Positions 1-7,977 are shown, counted from the stretch's first letter. The stretch is DNA of 37,764 nucleotides from Candidatus Magasanikiibacteriota bacterium (GCA_016207245.1 JACQQA010000001.1:1-37764), one strand, 5' to 3'. A program made the numbers and translations. The notes: generated by a model not told the origin, from the sequence alone.

Positions 1-30
1 AGCATACCATGAATGGTATGCTTTTATTAT
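1..30 (+). terminator. intrinsic terminator, copy 1
   Basis: A 9-bp stem (1-9 with 14-22, loop TGAA) is followed by a T-rich tract. It would end transcription of something left of the window. The same hairpin plus 15 following bases recurs at 154-190. Confidence 0.7.
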
Positions 31-37
31 ACGAACT

Positions 38-153
38 AATTTATCCGCTTATTAAGCTTAAGCAAGGAGGCCGCACGTTAGGCGACGGGGATAAAACCAC
101 CGCCAAGAGCGGGGTAAACCCCAACACGACGCTGCGCGGATCTCGCTTGTAAA
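38..153 (+). other. structured non-coding stretch, function unknown
   Basis: No credible reading frame. It contains a GGGG-TAAA-CCCC hairpin and a GGCG...CGCC pairing, and it runs straight into terminator copy 2, as the 3' part of a small RNA would. I could not match it to RNase P, tmRNA or SRP RNA by their conserved motifs. The strand is inferred from the terminator. Confidence 0.3.
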
Positions 154-183
154 AGCATACCATGAATGGTATGCTTTTATTAT
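154..183 (+). terminator. intrinsic terminator, copy 2
   Basis: Same hairpin as at 1-22, followed by TTTTATTATA. It closes the structured stretch 38-153. Confidence 0.7.
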
Positions 184-190
184 ACGAACT

Positions 191-391
191 CAACGCTAGA
201 TTAAAAACCACGCGAGGACTAAAAAGCCCGGCTAACGCCGAGCTGATTATTAACGGAATAATTTATTATTTAAGAAACGGGTAAATCCCATTAAATCCCA
301 CGAAAAGTATTAACAGTCCCGTTTTTTGTGATTGGTGATTGGCGGGGGGGGCGACGAGCGGACGAATTGAGGGGGTTGAAGGTGGATTATA
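191..391 (+). other. intergenic leader region
   Basis: No gene is seen. It holds a GGC/GCC hairpin near 229-242, a possible terminator (AAACGGG 275-281 with CCCGTTT 318-324 and a T-run to 327), and the short repeated word GTGATTGGTGATTGG followed by eight Gs. AAGGTGG at 379-385 is the likely ribosome-binding site of the gene at 392. Confidence 0.4.
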
Positions 392-1438
392 ATGTCACGA
401 CCGAAAACTGGTTACATATCCAAACAAATTATCCATAACATGGAAAAACAAATCTTCACAAAAGCATACACCAGGGACTTTTCTATAATTATGGAAGAGG
501 CATGGTATCACGCTCTTTCAAGAGGGCTTTGGGATATACTCAAATTAAGACCACCAAAAGAATACCCAAATTTCTATTTTTTTAACAAAGGACTTATTGA
601 GGTTTGGGAAAATAAAAGTTTCATACAAAAAATAATGGGGGTAATTTTAAAGAAAAACTCAGACATTACTTTTTTTAATCTTTTATTTAAGAGGTACGCA
701 ATTTTAGTCAAGAAATTGAAAGACACTAATCTTAAAGACTCTACCTATATTGGCTACTTATTTGAGGCGATTAGTATTTTTGCAATTTTCTGGTATGGAA
801 TACGGGAAAGTGGAACAAAAAAAGAATTGCAAAATAAATTTGTGAAAATAAGAGATACCGATATCATTTTTGATTATAATGACAAAATCGTACGACAGAG
901 GATTTTGAAAAGATTCCCAAAAACGAAAGGTTTGGAAACTGTTATATTCAAAGATGAATTTTTATCAACTATTCCAAAAAAGGATGCGCTTAAAAAAAGA
1001 CTTAATAATTTTATTTCTATTCCTGGAAAATATTCAAAAACCACCAAATTAAATAGTTTTGTCAAAAAAATCAATATTGAAATTGAGGTTTTTAAAAATA
1101 CTACAAATGGCCTGGTAAAAGGGACGACTACATACCCAGGTATAATTATTGGCAAAGTCCGGATCATTAAAAGAAAAGATGAAATTGACCAGATGAAAAA
1201 AGGGGAAGTCCTTATTTCTCCCATGACTACTCCCGATGTTTTCATTGCTATAAAAAAAGCCTCTGCTATTGTTACAGATGAAGGTGGCCAACTCTGCCAT
1301 GCCGCGATCATATCGCGAGAATTAAAAATACCTTGTATTGTTGGGACAAAAAATGCGAGTGAAACATACAAAAACGGAGACTTAGTTGAAGTAAATGCAG
1401 ATAAGGGAATTGTAAAAATGATTACACAGAAAAAATAA
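392..1438 (+). CDS. orphan PEP-synthase-type phosphohistidine (mobile) domain protein
   Basis: 348 aa. Residues about 245-345 form a PEP-utilising-enzyme mobile domain, the swivelling phosphohistidine domain of PEP synthase and PPDK. The signature TDEGGQLCHAAI is at 295-306, with the expected catalytic His at 303, followed by REL-IPCIVGT. Residues 1-240 are Lys/Ile/Phe-rich and I do not recognise them. There is no ATP-grasp and no PEP-binding barrel, so this is not a complete PEP synthase. It may act as a phosphocarrier or phosphotransfer module with a separate partner, or be the C-terminal part of a split enzyme. AAGGTGG six bases before the ATG supports the start. The gene is AT-rich and stands alone. 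Confidence 0.8.
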   Translation: MSRPKTGYISKQIIHNMEKQIFTKAYTRDFSIIMEEAWYHALSRGLWDILKLRPPKEYPNFYFFNKGLIEVWENKSFIQKIMGVILKKNSDITFFNLLFKRYAILVKKLKDTNLKDSTYIGYLFEAISIFAIFWYGIRESGTKKELQNKFVKIRDTDIIFDYNDKIVRQRILKRFPKTKGLETVIFKDEFLSTIPKKDALKKRLNNFISIPGKYSKTTKLNSFVKKINIEIEVFKNTTNGLVKGTTTYPGIIIGKVRIIKRKDEIDQMKKGEVLISPMTTPDVFIAIKKASAIVTDEGGQLCHAAIISRELKIPCIVGTKNASETYKNGDLVEVNADKGIVKMITQKK

Positions 1439-1506
1439 TCTTATTTTTACACATTAAATTTAGTAAACCACTCCAAAACCCCCTATTTTAGCCCAAAAAC
1501 GAGCCC

Positions 1507-1554
1507 TTGACATTACTGTGCCAGTATAGTAGTATAGTAAGTGATGTTACTATA
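1507..1554 (+). promoter_or_regulatory. sigma-70 promoter with operator-like inverted repeat
   Basis: TTGACA at 1507-1512, a 17-bp spacer, then TAGTAT at 1530-1535. An exact inverted repeat, TATAGTAA (1533-1540) and TTACTATA (1547-1554), covers the expected start site, as a repressor operator would. The word GTATAGTA also recurs at 1524-1539. Reads towards the ATPase gene at 1650. Confidence 0.55.
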
Positions 1555-1573
1555 GTACTTAACTAACATACAA

Positions 1574-1632
1574 ATTATACCTTCGGTATAATCTCAATCA
1601 CTCGGAAACAATCAAACACATTTGATTGTTTC
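1574..1632 (+). promoter_or_regulatory. two leader hairpins before the ATPase gene
   Basis: Hairpin 1: 8-bp stem 1574-1581 with 1585-1592. Hairpin 2: perfect 12-bp stem 1605-1616 with 1621-1632. They fill the 5' leader upstream of ATG 1650, and no Shine-Dalgarno sequence is visible there, so they may control translation or RNA stability. Confidence 0.45.
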
Positions 1633-1649
1633 TCTCACTCATTTCGATT

Positions 1650-3083
1650 ATGGAGGAAATACTCAAATACATCCAAAATCAGTTTGTCCAAGCCCCTTTC
1701 CGCTTGCGAACGTATATACAAGACGAACAAGGTAAAAAATATCCTCAAAGAGACATATATCCCAAAATTGATAAATACTTGAAGGATTTTTTGCATAATC
1801 CGGAAGCGCGCGACCGTTGGATCATTATCCCCGGCCTTCGCGGTGTTGGCAAAACCACTATAATGGCTCAACTCTTTTTAAACTACTACCAAGAAGTTGA
1901 GCCACAAAGAATGCTGTATATTTCACTTGACGAAGTAGTCAATGTTTTGGGTTCGTCCCTCAAAGATGTTTTAACGGCTTATGAAAGAATACTTGGAGAA
2001 AGTTTTGAAAAACTCACTAAACCGTTATTCATTTTTATTGACGAAGCGCAGTACGACCCCAAATGGGCATCAGTGTTAAAATCTGTTTATGACCGATCAA
2101 ACAAAGTTTTTGTGGTTTGCAGCGGTTCGTCGGCAGTATCATTACAAACTAATCCCGATGTCATCCGCCGAGCAATTTTTGAAAAGTTATTTCCAACTAG
2201 CTTTTGTGAATTTTTAATGATCAAAGAGGATAAATATCCGGTTACTGATTTACAAAAAAATATTAAAGATGCCTTGTTCTCTTCGGAATCAGCGGCTGAA
2301 GCATACCAAAAATTGAAAACTTTTGAACCGGCCGTCTTGAGCTTTTGGTCTCAAGTTGACCAACACTATGTTGATGAATACCTAAAGATTGGCACCTTGC
2401 CCTTTGCGATTAGAATTAAAGACGAATCCAGAGTTTACCAAACCATTACTTTATTGCTGGATAAGGTAATCAACCAAGATGTCCAAGGCCTGGGAAGATT
2501 TGATTCACAAACTATCGGCCATATCAAAAGAGTTCTTTTTTTATTGGCTGAATCAGAGGTATCGAGTGTGCAAAATCTCGCCAAGACATTAGAAACCAGC
2601 GTTACTACCGTCTCCAATATTTTGGAGGTGTTGGAGCAGGCGGAATTATTAATCAGGGTGATGCCGTATGGCTCTAATTCCAAAAAAGTTAGAAAGCCCT
2701 CAAAATACCAATTTATGTCATCGGCCATGCGATCGGCCTTTTTATTGGTGGCTGGCAACCCTCAAATATTTGCTCAACAAAAAGGCAGATTAATGGAGGA
2801 TATTGTTGCCATGACTTTATACCGTGAATTTGTTACTAATAGCCGTGGCGCCTTAAATTGCGATAGTTCCCAAGGCGGTGCCGACTATATTCTCACTATC
2901 GCGGAGAAAAATATTATCCCTATTGAAGTTGGCATGGGTGAAAAATTGGGCAGACAAGTGAGAAATACCATGAAAAAAGTGCGCTCGGCCAAATATGGTA
3001 TCGTGATATGTAGCAACGAACTAACATTGTTAGAAGATGCCGACATCATAAAAGTCCCGCTAGATTATTTCTTGTTGATATAG
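1650..3083 (+). CDS. AAA ATPase with DUF4143-like C-terminal domain
   Basis: 477 aa from ATG 1650; a TTG at 1626 would add 8 residues but falls inside a leader hairpin. Walker A GLRGVGKT is at residues 62-69 and Walker B FIFIDE at 127-132 (IDEAQ). A winged-helix-like region (about 300-350) follows, and the C-terminal part has GGADYI...IPIEVG, the pattern of a PD-(D/E)XK nuclease-fold domain as in the ATPase plus DUF4143 family. Members are widespread in small archaeal and bacterial genomes; their cellular role is poorly defined and is often assumed to involve DNA. It sits alone behind its own promoter and operator-like site. Confidence 0.8.
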   Translation: MEEILKYIQNQFVQAPFRLRTYIQDEQGKKYPQRDIYPKIDKYLKDFLHNPEARDRWIIIPGLRGVGKTTIMAQLFLNYYQEVEPQRMLYISLDEVVNVLGSSLKDVLTAYERILGESFEKLTKPLFIFIDEAQYDPKWASVLKSVYDRSNKVFVVCSGSSAVSLQTNPDVIRRAIFEKLFPTSFCEFLMIKEDKYPVTDLQKNIKDALFSSESAAEAYQKLKTFEPAVLSFWSQVDQHYVDEYLKIGTLPFAIRIKDESRVYQTITLLLDKVINQDVQGLGRFDSQTIGHIKRVLFLLAESEVSSVQNLAKTLETSVTTVSNILEVLEQAELLIRVMPYGSNSKKVRKPSKYQFMSSAMRSAFLLVAGNPQIFAQQKGRLMEDIVAMTLYREFVTNSRGALNCDSSQGGADYILTIAEKNIIPIEVGMGEKLGRQVRNTMKKVRSAKYGIVICSNELTLLEDADIIKVPLDYFLLI

Positions 3084-3120
3084 AGCGAATGATATGGCTA
3101 CGGGGCATTCACCCCTTACC

Positions 3121-3253
3121 CCTGCCCGCCTCGCTACGCGAAGCGTTGCGGGCAGGCGCTCGCGACAACGCCGAACTGTCGGATATGCGCCGCTTCGCTA
3201 CATCCCGCCTTCCCCCGACTGCGGTCGGGGTCAGACGGGACGTCGCATATCCG
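3121..3253. repeat. GC-rich composite palindrome block
   Basis: First hairpin: CCTGCCCGC (3121-3129) with GCGGGCAGG (3148-3156). Second: outer arms CGGATATGCG (3180-3189) and CGCATATCCG (3244-3253), with smaller palindromes nested inside. The block is much richer in GC than its neighbours. The CCCGCC...GCGGG type recurs at 13441-13473, 18276-18325 and 27935-27956, so this is a dispersed REP-like family. Confidence 0.7.
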
Positions 3254-3286
3254 CCGCCCATTATCGGAAATAAATTCTATCCTAAG

Positions 3287-3628
3287 ATGAAAAAAACAAG
3301 CTTTTCTTTTAAGAAAGATAAATATAAGGCTTCTCGAGGCGGCCATTCAAGGCTGTTAACTGTTTGCTGTCGTAAGTGCGAGAGTGTAGTTGTTGTCTAT
3401 CAAAAAGATGGCCCGGGTAATTTACGACGTTTATATTTAGACAGAATATTCGAGCCTTCGGAAATGGTTGGCTTGCAAAACGAGAATATAAAAAACATTC
3501 CTGTATTAAAATGTAAAAAATGTTCAGAAGTGCTTGGCGTGCCTTATATTTATATTAAGGAGAAAAGGAAAGCTTTTAGATTGTATCAAGATTCAGTCAT
3601 CAAGCGTTTAAAAAAGTTAAGCGAATAA
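3287..3628 (+). CDS. small zinc-ribbon protein, function unknown
   Basis: 113 aa from ATG 3287. The frame stays open upstream to 3089, but that part is the translated palindrome block, so I start at MKKTSFSFKK. Cysteines at 27, 28 and 31 (CCRKC) and at 76 and 79 (CKKC) are spaced as a four-Cys zinc ribbon with a long insert. Both ends are basic, consistent with nucleic-acid or ribosome binding. I do not recognise a named family. It converges on prmC, with 29 bases between the stops. Confidence 0.6.
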   Translation: MKKTSFSFKKDKYKASRGGHSRLLTVCCRKCESVVVVYQKDGPGNLRRLYLDRIFEPSEMVGLQNENIKNIPVLKCKKCSEVLGVPYIYIKEKRKAFRLYQDSVIKRLKKLSE

Positions 3629-3657
3629 CCACGGCGGATAGAATTTACATCCGATAA

Positions 3658-4563
3658 CTAATTATATCCCGTCAACACAACCACCCTATCCCTCCCGGAT
3701 AGGTCTTTTTTTATTTCCACCGAGGCGTTGGGAAGATATTTTTTGATCAAACGCGTTATTCTGTTGGCTTGTCTTGGGTTGATTTCAAAAAAAGCCGTAA
3801 GCCATAAGCCATAAGCCGTAAAATCTTTCATTTGAGACAGCAATTTTTCGTAAAGCTCCAGTCCGGTTTTGCCGGCGACGAGAGCATTTTTCGGTTCGCG
3901 CTGAATAGACGGCGAATTTTTGTGTTGTTTATTTGTGAGGTATGGAAGGTTGGCGGTGATAACGAGTGTTGAATCTGCCTCACCGGCAGACAGGTTGTTA
4001 AATTGTTGAATTGTTAAATTGTCAACGAGCGGTTGGAGAAGACTGCCGTGGAGGAATTTGATCTTAACGCCGTGCTTTTTCGCATTTAATTCTGCAATTC
4101 GCAACGCCGACTTTGAAATATCAATGGCATAAATTTTCAGTGATGGGGTGGTGGGGTGATGAAGTGATGCGGCGATAGCGATGGGAATACAGCCGGAACC
4201 AGTTCCCACATCGATCAGTGCTATCTTTTTGCCTCCTGTTGTCTGCATTCTGCATTCTGACAAAACACTCTCCACTAACACTTCCGTCTCCGGTCTCGGC
4301 ACTAACACGCTTCTATTCACCATAAAATCCAATCCAAAAAATTCTTTATGTTTTGTCAAGTAAGCAAGGGGGACACCCCGGCCGCGTTTTTCAAACAATT
4401 CTGTGATTAAGTGATGTTGTGATGCGGTGATCAATTGATCGGGATGCGCTAACACAAACTCTCTTGTCTTTTTCAAAACATGAGCGACAATCAATTCAGC
4501 GTCCAGCAAATCAATTCGCTCGCGCGCTTGTTGAAGAAGTTGTTTGATAGTAGTCTGGGGCAT
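3658..4563 (-). CDS. prmC: peptide chain release factor N5-glutamine methyltransferase
   Basis: 301 aa from ATG 4563; a TTG three codons earlier is possible. It methylates the Gln of the GGQ motif of release factors using SAM. Visible: N-terminal helical domain with LDAELIVAHVL, RPETE at 90-94, SAM motif DVGTGSG at 118-124, and NLPY at 205-208 in place of the usual NPPY. It overlaps the end of the glycosyltransferase by 53 bases and belongs to the prfA-glycosyltransferase-prmC run, so enzyme and substrate are made together. Several short-word repeats have been absorbed into the frame: ATTCTGCATTCTGC (SECRMQ), GTTAAATTGTTGAATTG (LTIQQFNNL, residues 183-191) and the AAGCCATAAGCC word near 3795. 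Confidence 0.9.
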   Translation of the reverse strand: MPQTTIKQLLQQARERIDLLDAELIVAHVLKKTREFVLAHPDQLITASQHHLITELFEKRGRGVPLAYLTKHKEFFGLDFMVNRSVLVPRPETEVLVESVLSECRMQTTGGKKIALIDVGTGSGCIPIAIAASLHHPTTPSLKIYAIDISKSALRIAELNAKKHGVKIKFLHGSLLQPLVDNLTIQQFNNLSAGEADSTLVITANLPYLTNKQHKNSPSIQREPKNALVAGKTGLELYEKLLSQMKDFTAYGLWLTAFFEINPRQANRITRLIKKYLPNASVEIKKDLSGRDRVVVLTGYN

Positions 4564-6031
4564 CAAATTCAAACATTGTTATTCCAATATGGCCGACGGC
4601 GCGGACTCTTTTCTTAAATTTCCAACCATGGTTGACAAACCAGGTCGTCCCTTTGCCTTCAAAGCTATCATATTGCAAAAAGAAAATTTTATCGCGGTTT
4701 TTTGTGTGTTCCGCCATCCAAGCGTCATATTCTCCATTGGAAGAAAGCAAAGACTGCCAGTTATAGCGCACGATTCTTTCTTCCAAACTTAAATTATCCT
4801 CCAGCGGATACACCCCCTCCACCGGAACTTGCCCGCGGTAATATTTTTTTATCACCAATTCTTCGTTGAACGGAATCACCAAGATAGCACTTTTGGGAAC
4901 TTCATTTTTTTCTATGTATTTAGTAATCGTATACCAAGAAAAAATCGGACCGGTGGCGATAGTGAGCGTTGAAGGTATAAAAATAACAAGAAAAAGCGCG
5001 GTAATGGCCAGCCGGGCGGTTTTATCAGTAATCTGATCAAATGTCCAAGCGATAAGCAGAGCGAAACCGGGCAAAGAAAAAACAAAATATTTAGTTACAT
5101 ATTGTCCGAGAAACGCGCCAAGCGCGGCCGGAACAAAACTCCATAACATTAAAATAAAAAGCAAATTTTTATTTTTCTGTCCTTGTTGCGGAAAAACTTT
5201 GAGCGCGTAAAAAATTATTCCCAGCAAAATAATCGCGAACAGAGCGAGAACGAAATCCGGAACGCCGGTGTTGACAAAGAGCGTGGTTAGATTGGTAAAA
5301 ATATTTGACGAGTTAGTGTCATAAGTAAAAAACCAGCCGCGAAGACTGCCGGCGTTTAACTTCTGCAAGAACGATGGGGTAAACCACAGACTCCAAATCA
5401 GCAAAGAAAAACACTGGGTTAATAAAAACTTTTTGCGCGACGCGCGATCAGCGGTTTTAAAATATACTAGCGTCAAAACTTGAATAATGATTACGGTTAA
5501 AGCGGTAAGATGAGAATAAAGTAGGGCGACTTGGGTTAAAAAAAACAATGGCCAAGTCCAACGGCCGATTTTTTTCTCAACAAATATGTTTATGAACCAA
5601 TAAAAAGACAGCGCTGTCAAAAGCGTAAACAAAGCGTAAGTTCTGGTTTCGGTGCTGACAAAAAGATGTATTCCCGACAAAGAAATAATTAAAGAAGAAA
5701 CAATTGCCGCGCGGCGGGAAATCCATTTTTGGCCGAGATAATACACGAACGCGATGGTTATTAAACCAAAAATCAACGAAGGAATCCTCACTGTCATCTC
5801 GCCCTGTCCCAAAAGATTCATCCACCCGCGCAAAACCAGATTATACAAAAACGGATTGGTTTCCAACAGCCAGTATTTAATCGCCTGCCCCCACGGCAGA
5901 AGGCTGTAATGCACGCTGAACATTTCATCAAACCACCAAGTGCCGCGAACAAACAGAAGATTGATACGCAGAGCGGCGGCAGTAGCAAGCACAATAAATA
6001 ATGGGTAGTGTTTTTTGAACCAAAATTTCAT
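4511..6031 (-). CDS. membrane glycosyltransferase, PMT_2/ArnT-like (GT-C fold)
   Basis: 506 aa, with about ten hydrophobic segments in the first 370 residues and a soluble C-terminal domain. WWFDE at 32-36 in the first extracytoplasmic loop matches the Asp-Glu catalytic motif of dolichyl/undecaprenyl-phosphate sugar transferases, and TNPFLYNLVLRGW follows as in PMT_2 proteins. It probably moves a sugar from a lipid-phosphate carrier to a protein or lipid outside the membrane; the substrates are not predictable. It lies between prfA and prmC, and its start codon is five bases from the end of the palindromic element at 6036-6238. Confidence 0.8.
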   Translation of the reverse strand: MKFWFKKHYPLFIVLATAAALRINLLFVRGTWWFDEMFSVHYSLLPWGQAIKYWLLETNPFLYNLVLRGWMNLLGQGEMTVRIPSLIFGLITIAFVYYLGQKWISRRAAIVSSLIISLSGIHLFVSTETRTYALFTLLTALSFYWFINIFVEKKIGRWTWPLFFLTQVALLYSHLTALTVIIIQVLTLVYFKTADRASRKKFLLTQCFSLLIWSLWFTPSFLQKLNAGSLRGWFFTYDTNSSNIFTNLTTLFVNTGVPDFVLALFAIILLGIIFYALKVFPQQGQKNKNLLFILMLWSFVPAALGAFLGQYVTKYFVFSLPGFALLIAWTFDQITDKTARLAITALFLVIFIPSTLTIATGPIFSWYTITKYIEKNEVPKSAILVIPFNEELVIKKYYRGQVPVEGVYPLEDNLSLEERIVRYNWQSLLSSNGEYDAWMAEHTKNRDKIFFLQYDSFEGKGTTWFVNHGWKFKKRVRAVGHIGITMFEFDAPDYYQTTSSTSARAN

Positions 6032-6035
6032 AGCG

Positions 6036-6238
6036 TTAATTGTAAGAATTAGTCGTGTTGTTTATACTTTTATGAGCTTTATGTGGCAAATTAGTCATTG
6101 CGAGGACCCCGCCATGGCGGGGGACGAAGCAATCCAGCAATCGCATGGGAACGCGATAACGGTGTGGATTGCTTCGCCTGCGAAGGCTCGCAATGACTTT
6201 AAGAAGTATAAACAACGCTGTCGATTCTTACACATTAA
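6036..6238. mobile_element. MITE-like palindromic element, copy A
   Basis: About 203 bp with terminal inverted repeats: TTAAT-TGTAAGAAT (6036-6049) with ATTCTTACA-ATTAA (6224-6238), and GTTGTTTATACTT (6057-6069) with AAGTATAAACAAC (6204-6216). Inside is an imperfect palindrome from GTCATTGCGAGG (6094) to CTCGCAATGAC (6197). It exactly fills the gap between the prfA stop and the glycosyltransferase start and has no coding capacity. Related sequence lies at 14701-14849 and 20772-20856. Confidence 0.75.
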
Positions 6239-7320
6239 TTACCAATATCAGCTTTTCTTAATGCTTCAATTATTTCCTCCAAATCGCCGTCAAGTATGAC
6301 AGTAATATTGCTCCAATTTTGATGAATTCGGTGATCGGTGATGCGGTCTTGAGGAAAATTGTAGGTGCGGATTTTTTCGCTGCGATCGCCGGTGCCGATC
6401 TGGCTCTTGCGTTTGGCATCAAGTACCGCTTGTTGTTTCTGCCGATCAATTTCATAAAGCCGCGCGCGCAAAACATCCATCGCTTTCAATTTATTCTGTG
6501 TTTGCGAACGCTCATCCTGGCATTGGACGATTAATCCGGTCGGAATATGGGTAATGCGTACCGCGCTGTAGGTGGTGTTGACGCTTTGTCCGCCGTGTCC
6601 GCCGGCGCAAAAAGTGTCCACGCGCAAATCTTTCACATTAATCGCGAATTCTTTTTCCTCAATTTCCGGCATGACGGCCACGCTGGCCGTAGAGGTGTGG
6701 ATGCGGCCGGCTTTTTCCGTTTCAGGAGTTCTTTGCACGCGGTGCACACCCATTTCATACTTCATATCTTTATAAACCCCCTGCCCTGAGCCGTGAGCTT
6801 GCCGAACGGCCGAAGGGCGGCCTTCAAGCGAAAAAATCACTTCTTTAAAACCGCCGATGCCGATCCGGCTTTCGGAAATCAATTTGCTTTTCCAATGTTT
6901 TTTCTCTCCGTATTTAAAATACATCCGCATCAAATCTCCCGCGAATAGCGCGGCTTCGTCTCCGCCGGCTCCGGCGCGGATTTCAACGATAACATTTTTG
7001 CCATCCAAAGGATCTTTTGGCGCGGTTAATCCAACCAATTCTTGTTCCAGCAAATTTTTTTTTGTTTGTAATTCCAATACCTCAATTTCAGCCAGCTCGC
7101 GCATCGCCGCGTCAGTTTCTTCGTTAACTATCAATTCTGTTTCCGCCAAATTTTTCTCCAGCGCCTCCAGCTCAGTTATTTTTTCCGCCAATAATTTCAA
7201 ACCATCATACTCCCGCGCCGCGATTTTTAGTTTATTTTGATCAGCAATAACAACAGGATTTTGGAGATCCTGTTCAAGTTCAGAATATCTTTTCTTAAGT
7301 TGTTCGTATTTAAGCAGCAT
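6235..7320 (-). CDS. prfA: peptide chain release factor 1
   Basis: 361 aa, normal RF1 length. It ends translation at UAA and UAG. The GGQ tripeptide that triggers hydrolysis is at 243-245 ([12 protein letters not shown]), and the P-x-T stop-codon-reading motif is PET at 199-201 in [13 protein letters not shown]. Residues 168-180 ([13 protein letters not shown]) are extra compared with the usual [16 protein letters not shown] join and are encoded by a 36-bp palindromic repeat (6783-6818). Upstream lies the rpmE terminator; downstream are the glycosyltransferase and prmC. Confidence 0.95.
   Translation of the reverse strand: MLLKYEQLKKRYSELEQDLQNPVVIADQNKLKIAAREYDGLKLLAEKITELEALEKNLAETELIVNEETDAAMRELAEIEVLELQTKKNLLEQELVGLTAPKDPLDGKNVIVEIRAGAGGDEAALFAGDLMRMYFKYGEKKHWKSKLISESRIGIGGFKEVIFSLEGRPSAVRQAHGSGQGVYKDMKYEMGVHRVQRTPETEKAGRIHTSTASVAVMPEIEEKEFAINVKDLRVDTFCAGGHGGQSVNTTYSAVRITHIPTGLIVQCQDERSQTQNKLKAMDVLRARLYEIDRQKQQAVLDAKRKSQIGTGDRSEKIRTYNFPQDRITDHRIHQNWSNITVILDGDLEEIIEALRKADIGN
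6783..6818. repeat. 36-bp palindromic repeat inserted in prfA
   Basis: GCCCTGAGC ... GCCGAAGGGC, an imperfect palindrome of the widespread CCCTGAGC/TCGAAGGG type. It is exactly 12 codons long, so the reading frame is kept. The same type is seen at 20981-21007, 27238-27265 and 35381-35429. Confidence 0.8.
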
Positions 7321-7345
7321 ATGTCTGTAAACATTTTAACATATA

Positions 7346-7378
7346 AAAAACCGGCTGACAAAAAACAGACCGGTTTAA
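7346..7378 (-). terminator. intrinsic terminator after rpmE
   Basis: On the minus strand AAACCGG-TCTG pairs with CAG-CCGGTTT (one bulge) and a T-run follows. It sits 11 bases past the rpmE stop and before prfA. Confidence 0.7.
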
Positions 7379-7388
7379 TTTATTGTGG

Positions 7389-7688
7389 CTATTTTTTTTC
7401 TTTCGTCCCGGAAGTCTTGGCGATTTTTTTAATCGCTTTGGCGGCATGCTTGGCTTTTTTGCCCACATGGCCGGACGCGGCCTTGGCCACCTTGGCGACT
7501 TTCTCCTGAAACTTCTCCACGCGGCGGGCGGTGTCAACAAACTTCTGCTTGCCGGTGTAAAACGGATGGCACAAATTACAGAGCTCCACGCGGATTTCTT
7601 TCAAAGTTGAGCCAACCATAAAAGTGTTCCCGCAGGCGCAGGTTACTTTGGCATCTTCGTAATAAGCCGGATGAGTGTCTTTTTTCAT
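7389..7688 (-). CDS. rpmE: 50S ribosomal protein L31, zinc-binding type
   Basis: 99 aa. Cysteines 17 and 19 (CAC) and 37 and 40 (CNLC) form the zinc site of type A L31, with [20 protein letters not shown] typical of the family. The last 35 residues or so are a Lys/Ala-rich tail, longer than in the classical 70-residue L31 and probably contacting rRNA. It has its own promoter (7713-7741) and terminator (7346-7378), so it is a single-gene unit. Confidence 0.95.
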   Translation of the reverse strand: MKKDTHPAYYEDAKVTCACGNTFMVGSTLKEIRVELCNLCHPFYTGKQKFVDTARRVEKFQEKVAKVAKAASGHVGKKAKHAAKAIKKIAKTSGTKEKK

Positions 7689-7712
7689 ACAAAAAAATTA
7701 TAAAGTGGTCAT

Positions 7713-7741
7713 ATTGTATTATAGCAGAGAGAAAAAGTCAA
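7713..7741 (-). promoter_or_regulatory. rpmE promoter
   Basis: Minus strand: TTGACT (7736-7741), 17-bp spacer, TACAAT (7713-7718). It leaves a leader of about 20 bases before ATG 7688. Confidence 0.6.
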
Positions 7742-7802
7742 GGGTGGTTTAACTTTGCCGGTAGTTTTGTGTTAAATTGGAGATGATTTAAGGTTGAAAA
7801 TT

Positions 7803-7901
7803 ATGTCAGAAAAATTGCCCCGCACGGAACAAATGTCGCGTCGTAAATTGGAAAAAAGGAGACTGACGTGGAATTTGAAAACGCCAAACAAGAGGTTCTG
7901 A
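7803..7901 (+). CDS. possible 32-residue basic peptide
   Basis: ATG 7803 to TGA 7899-7901, rich in Lys and Arg (MSEKLPRTEQMSRRKLEKRR...). AAGG lies about 10 bases upstream. The stop codon is formed by the first bases of the 30-bp inverted repeat 7900-7974. It could be a real small basic protein or chance; I recognise no family. Confidence 0.25.
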   Translation: MSEKLPRTEQMSRRKLEKRRLTWNLKTPNKRF

Positions 7902-7974
7902 CCCGGACCCCGTATTCTAGACACAAAGGTCGAAGATATTGTACCCTTTGTGTCTAGAATACGGGGTCCGGGTC
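7900..7974. repeat. perfect 30-bp inverted repeat
   Basis: Arms 7900-7929 and 7945-7974 are perfect reverse complements with a 15-base loop. The arm reads GACCCGGACCCCGTATTC then TAGACACAAAGG. No T-run follows, so it is not a classical terminator; it resembles REP palindromes associated with Y1 transposases. Confidence 0.85.
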
Positions 7975-7977
7975 ACT

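Larger units (their letters stand above)
1..190. repeat. 37-bp direct repeat (terminator duplicated)
   Basis: Bases 1-37 and 154-190 are identical and both contain the hairpin terminator. The 116 bases between them are GC-rich and look structured. This suggests tandem duplication of an RNA tail together with its terminator. Confidence 0.8.

Noticed and set aside
38-153. RNase P RNA or tmRNA tail
   Set aside because: The CAAGAGCGGGGTAAACCCC stretch recalls parts of RNase P, but the universal core motifs and a tRNA-like end are missing.
3089-3286. 66-codon N-terminal extension of the zinc-ribbon protein
   Set aside because: It is the translated GC-rich palindrome block, with no ribosome-binding site; ATG 3287 fits better.
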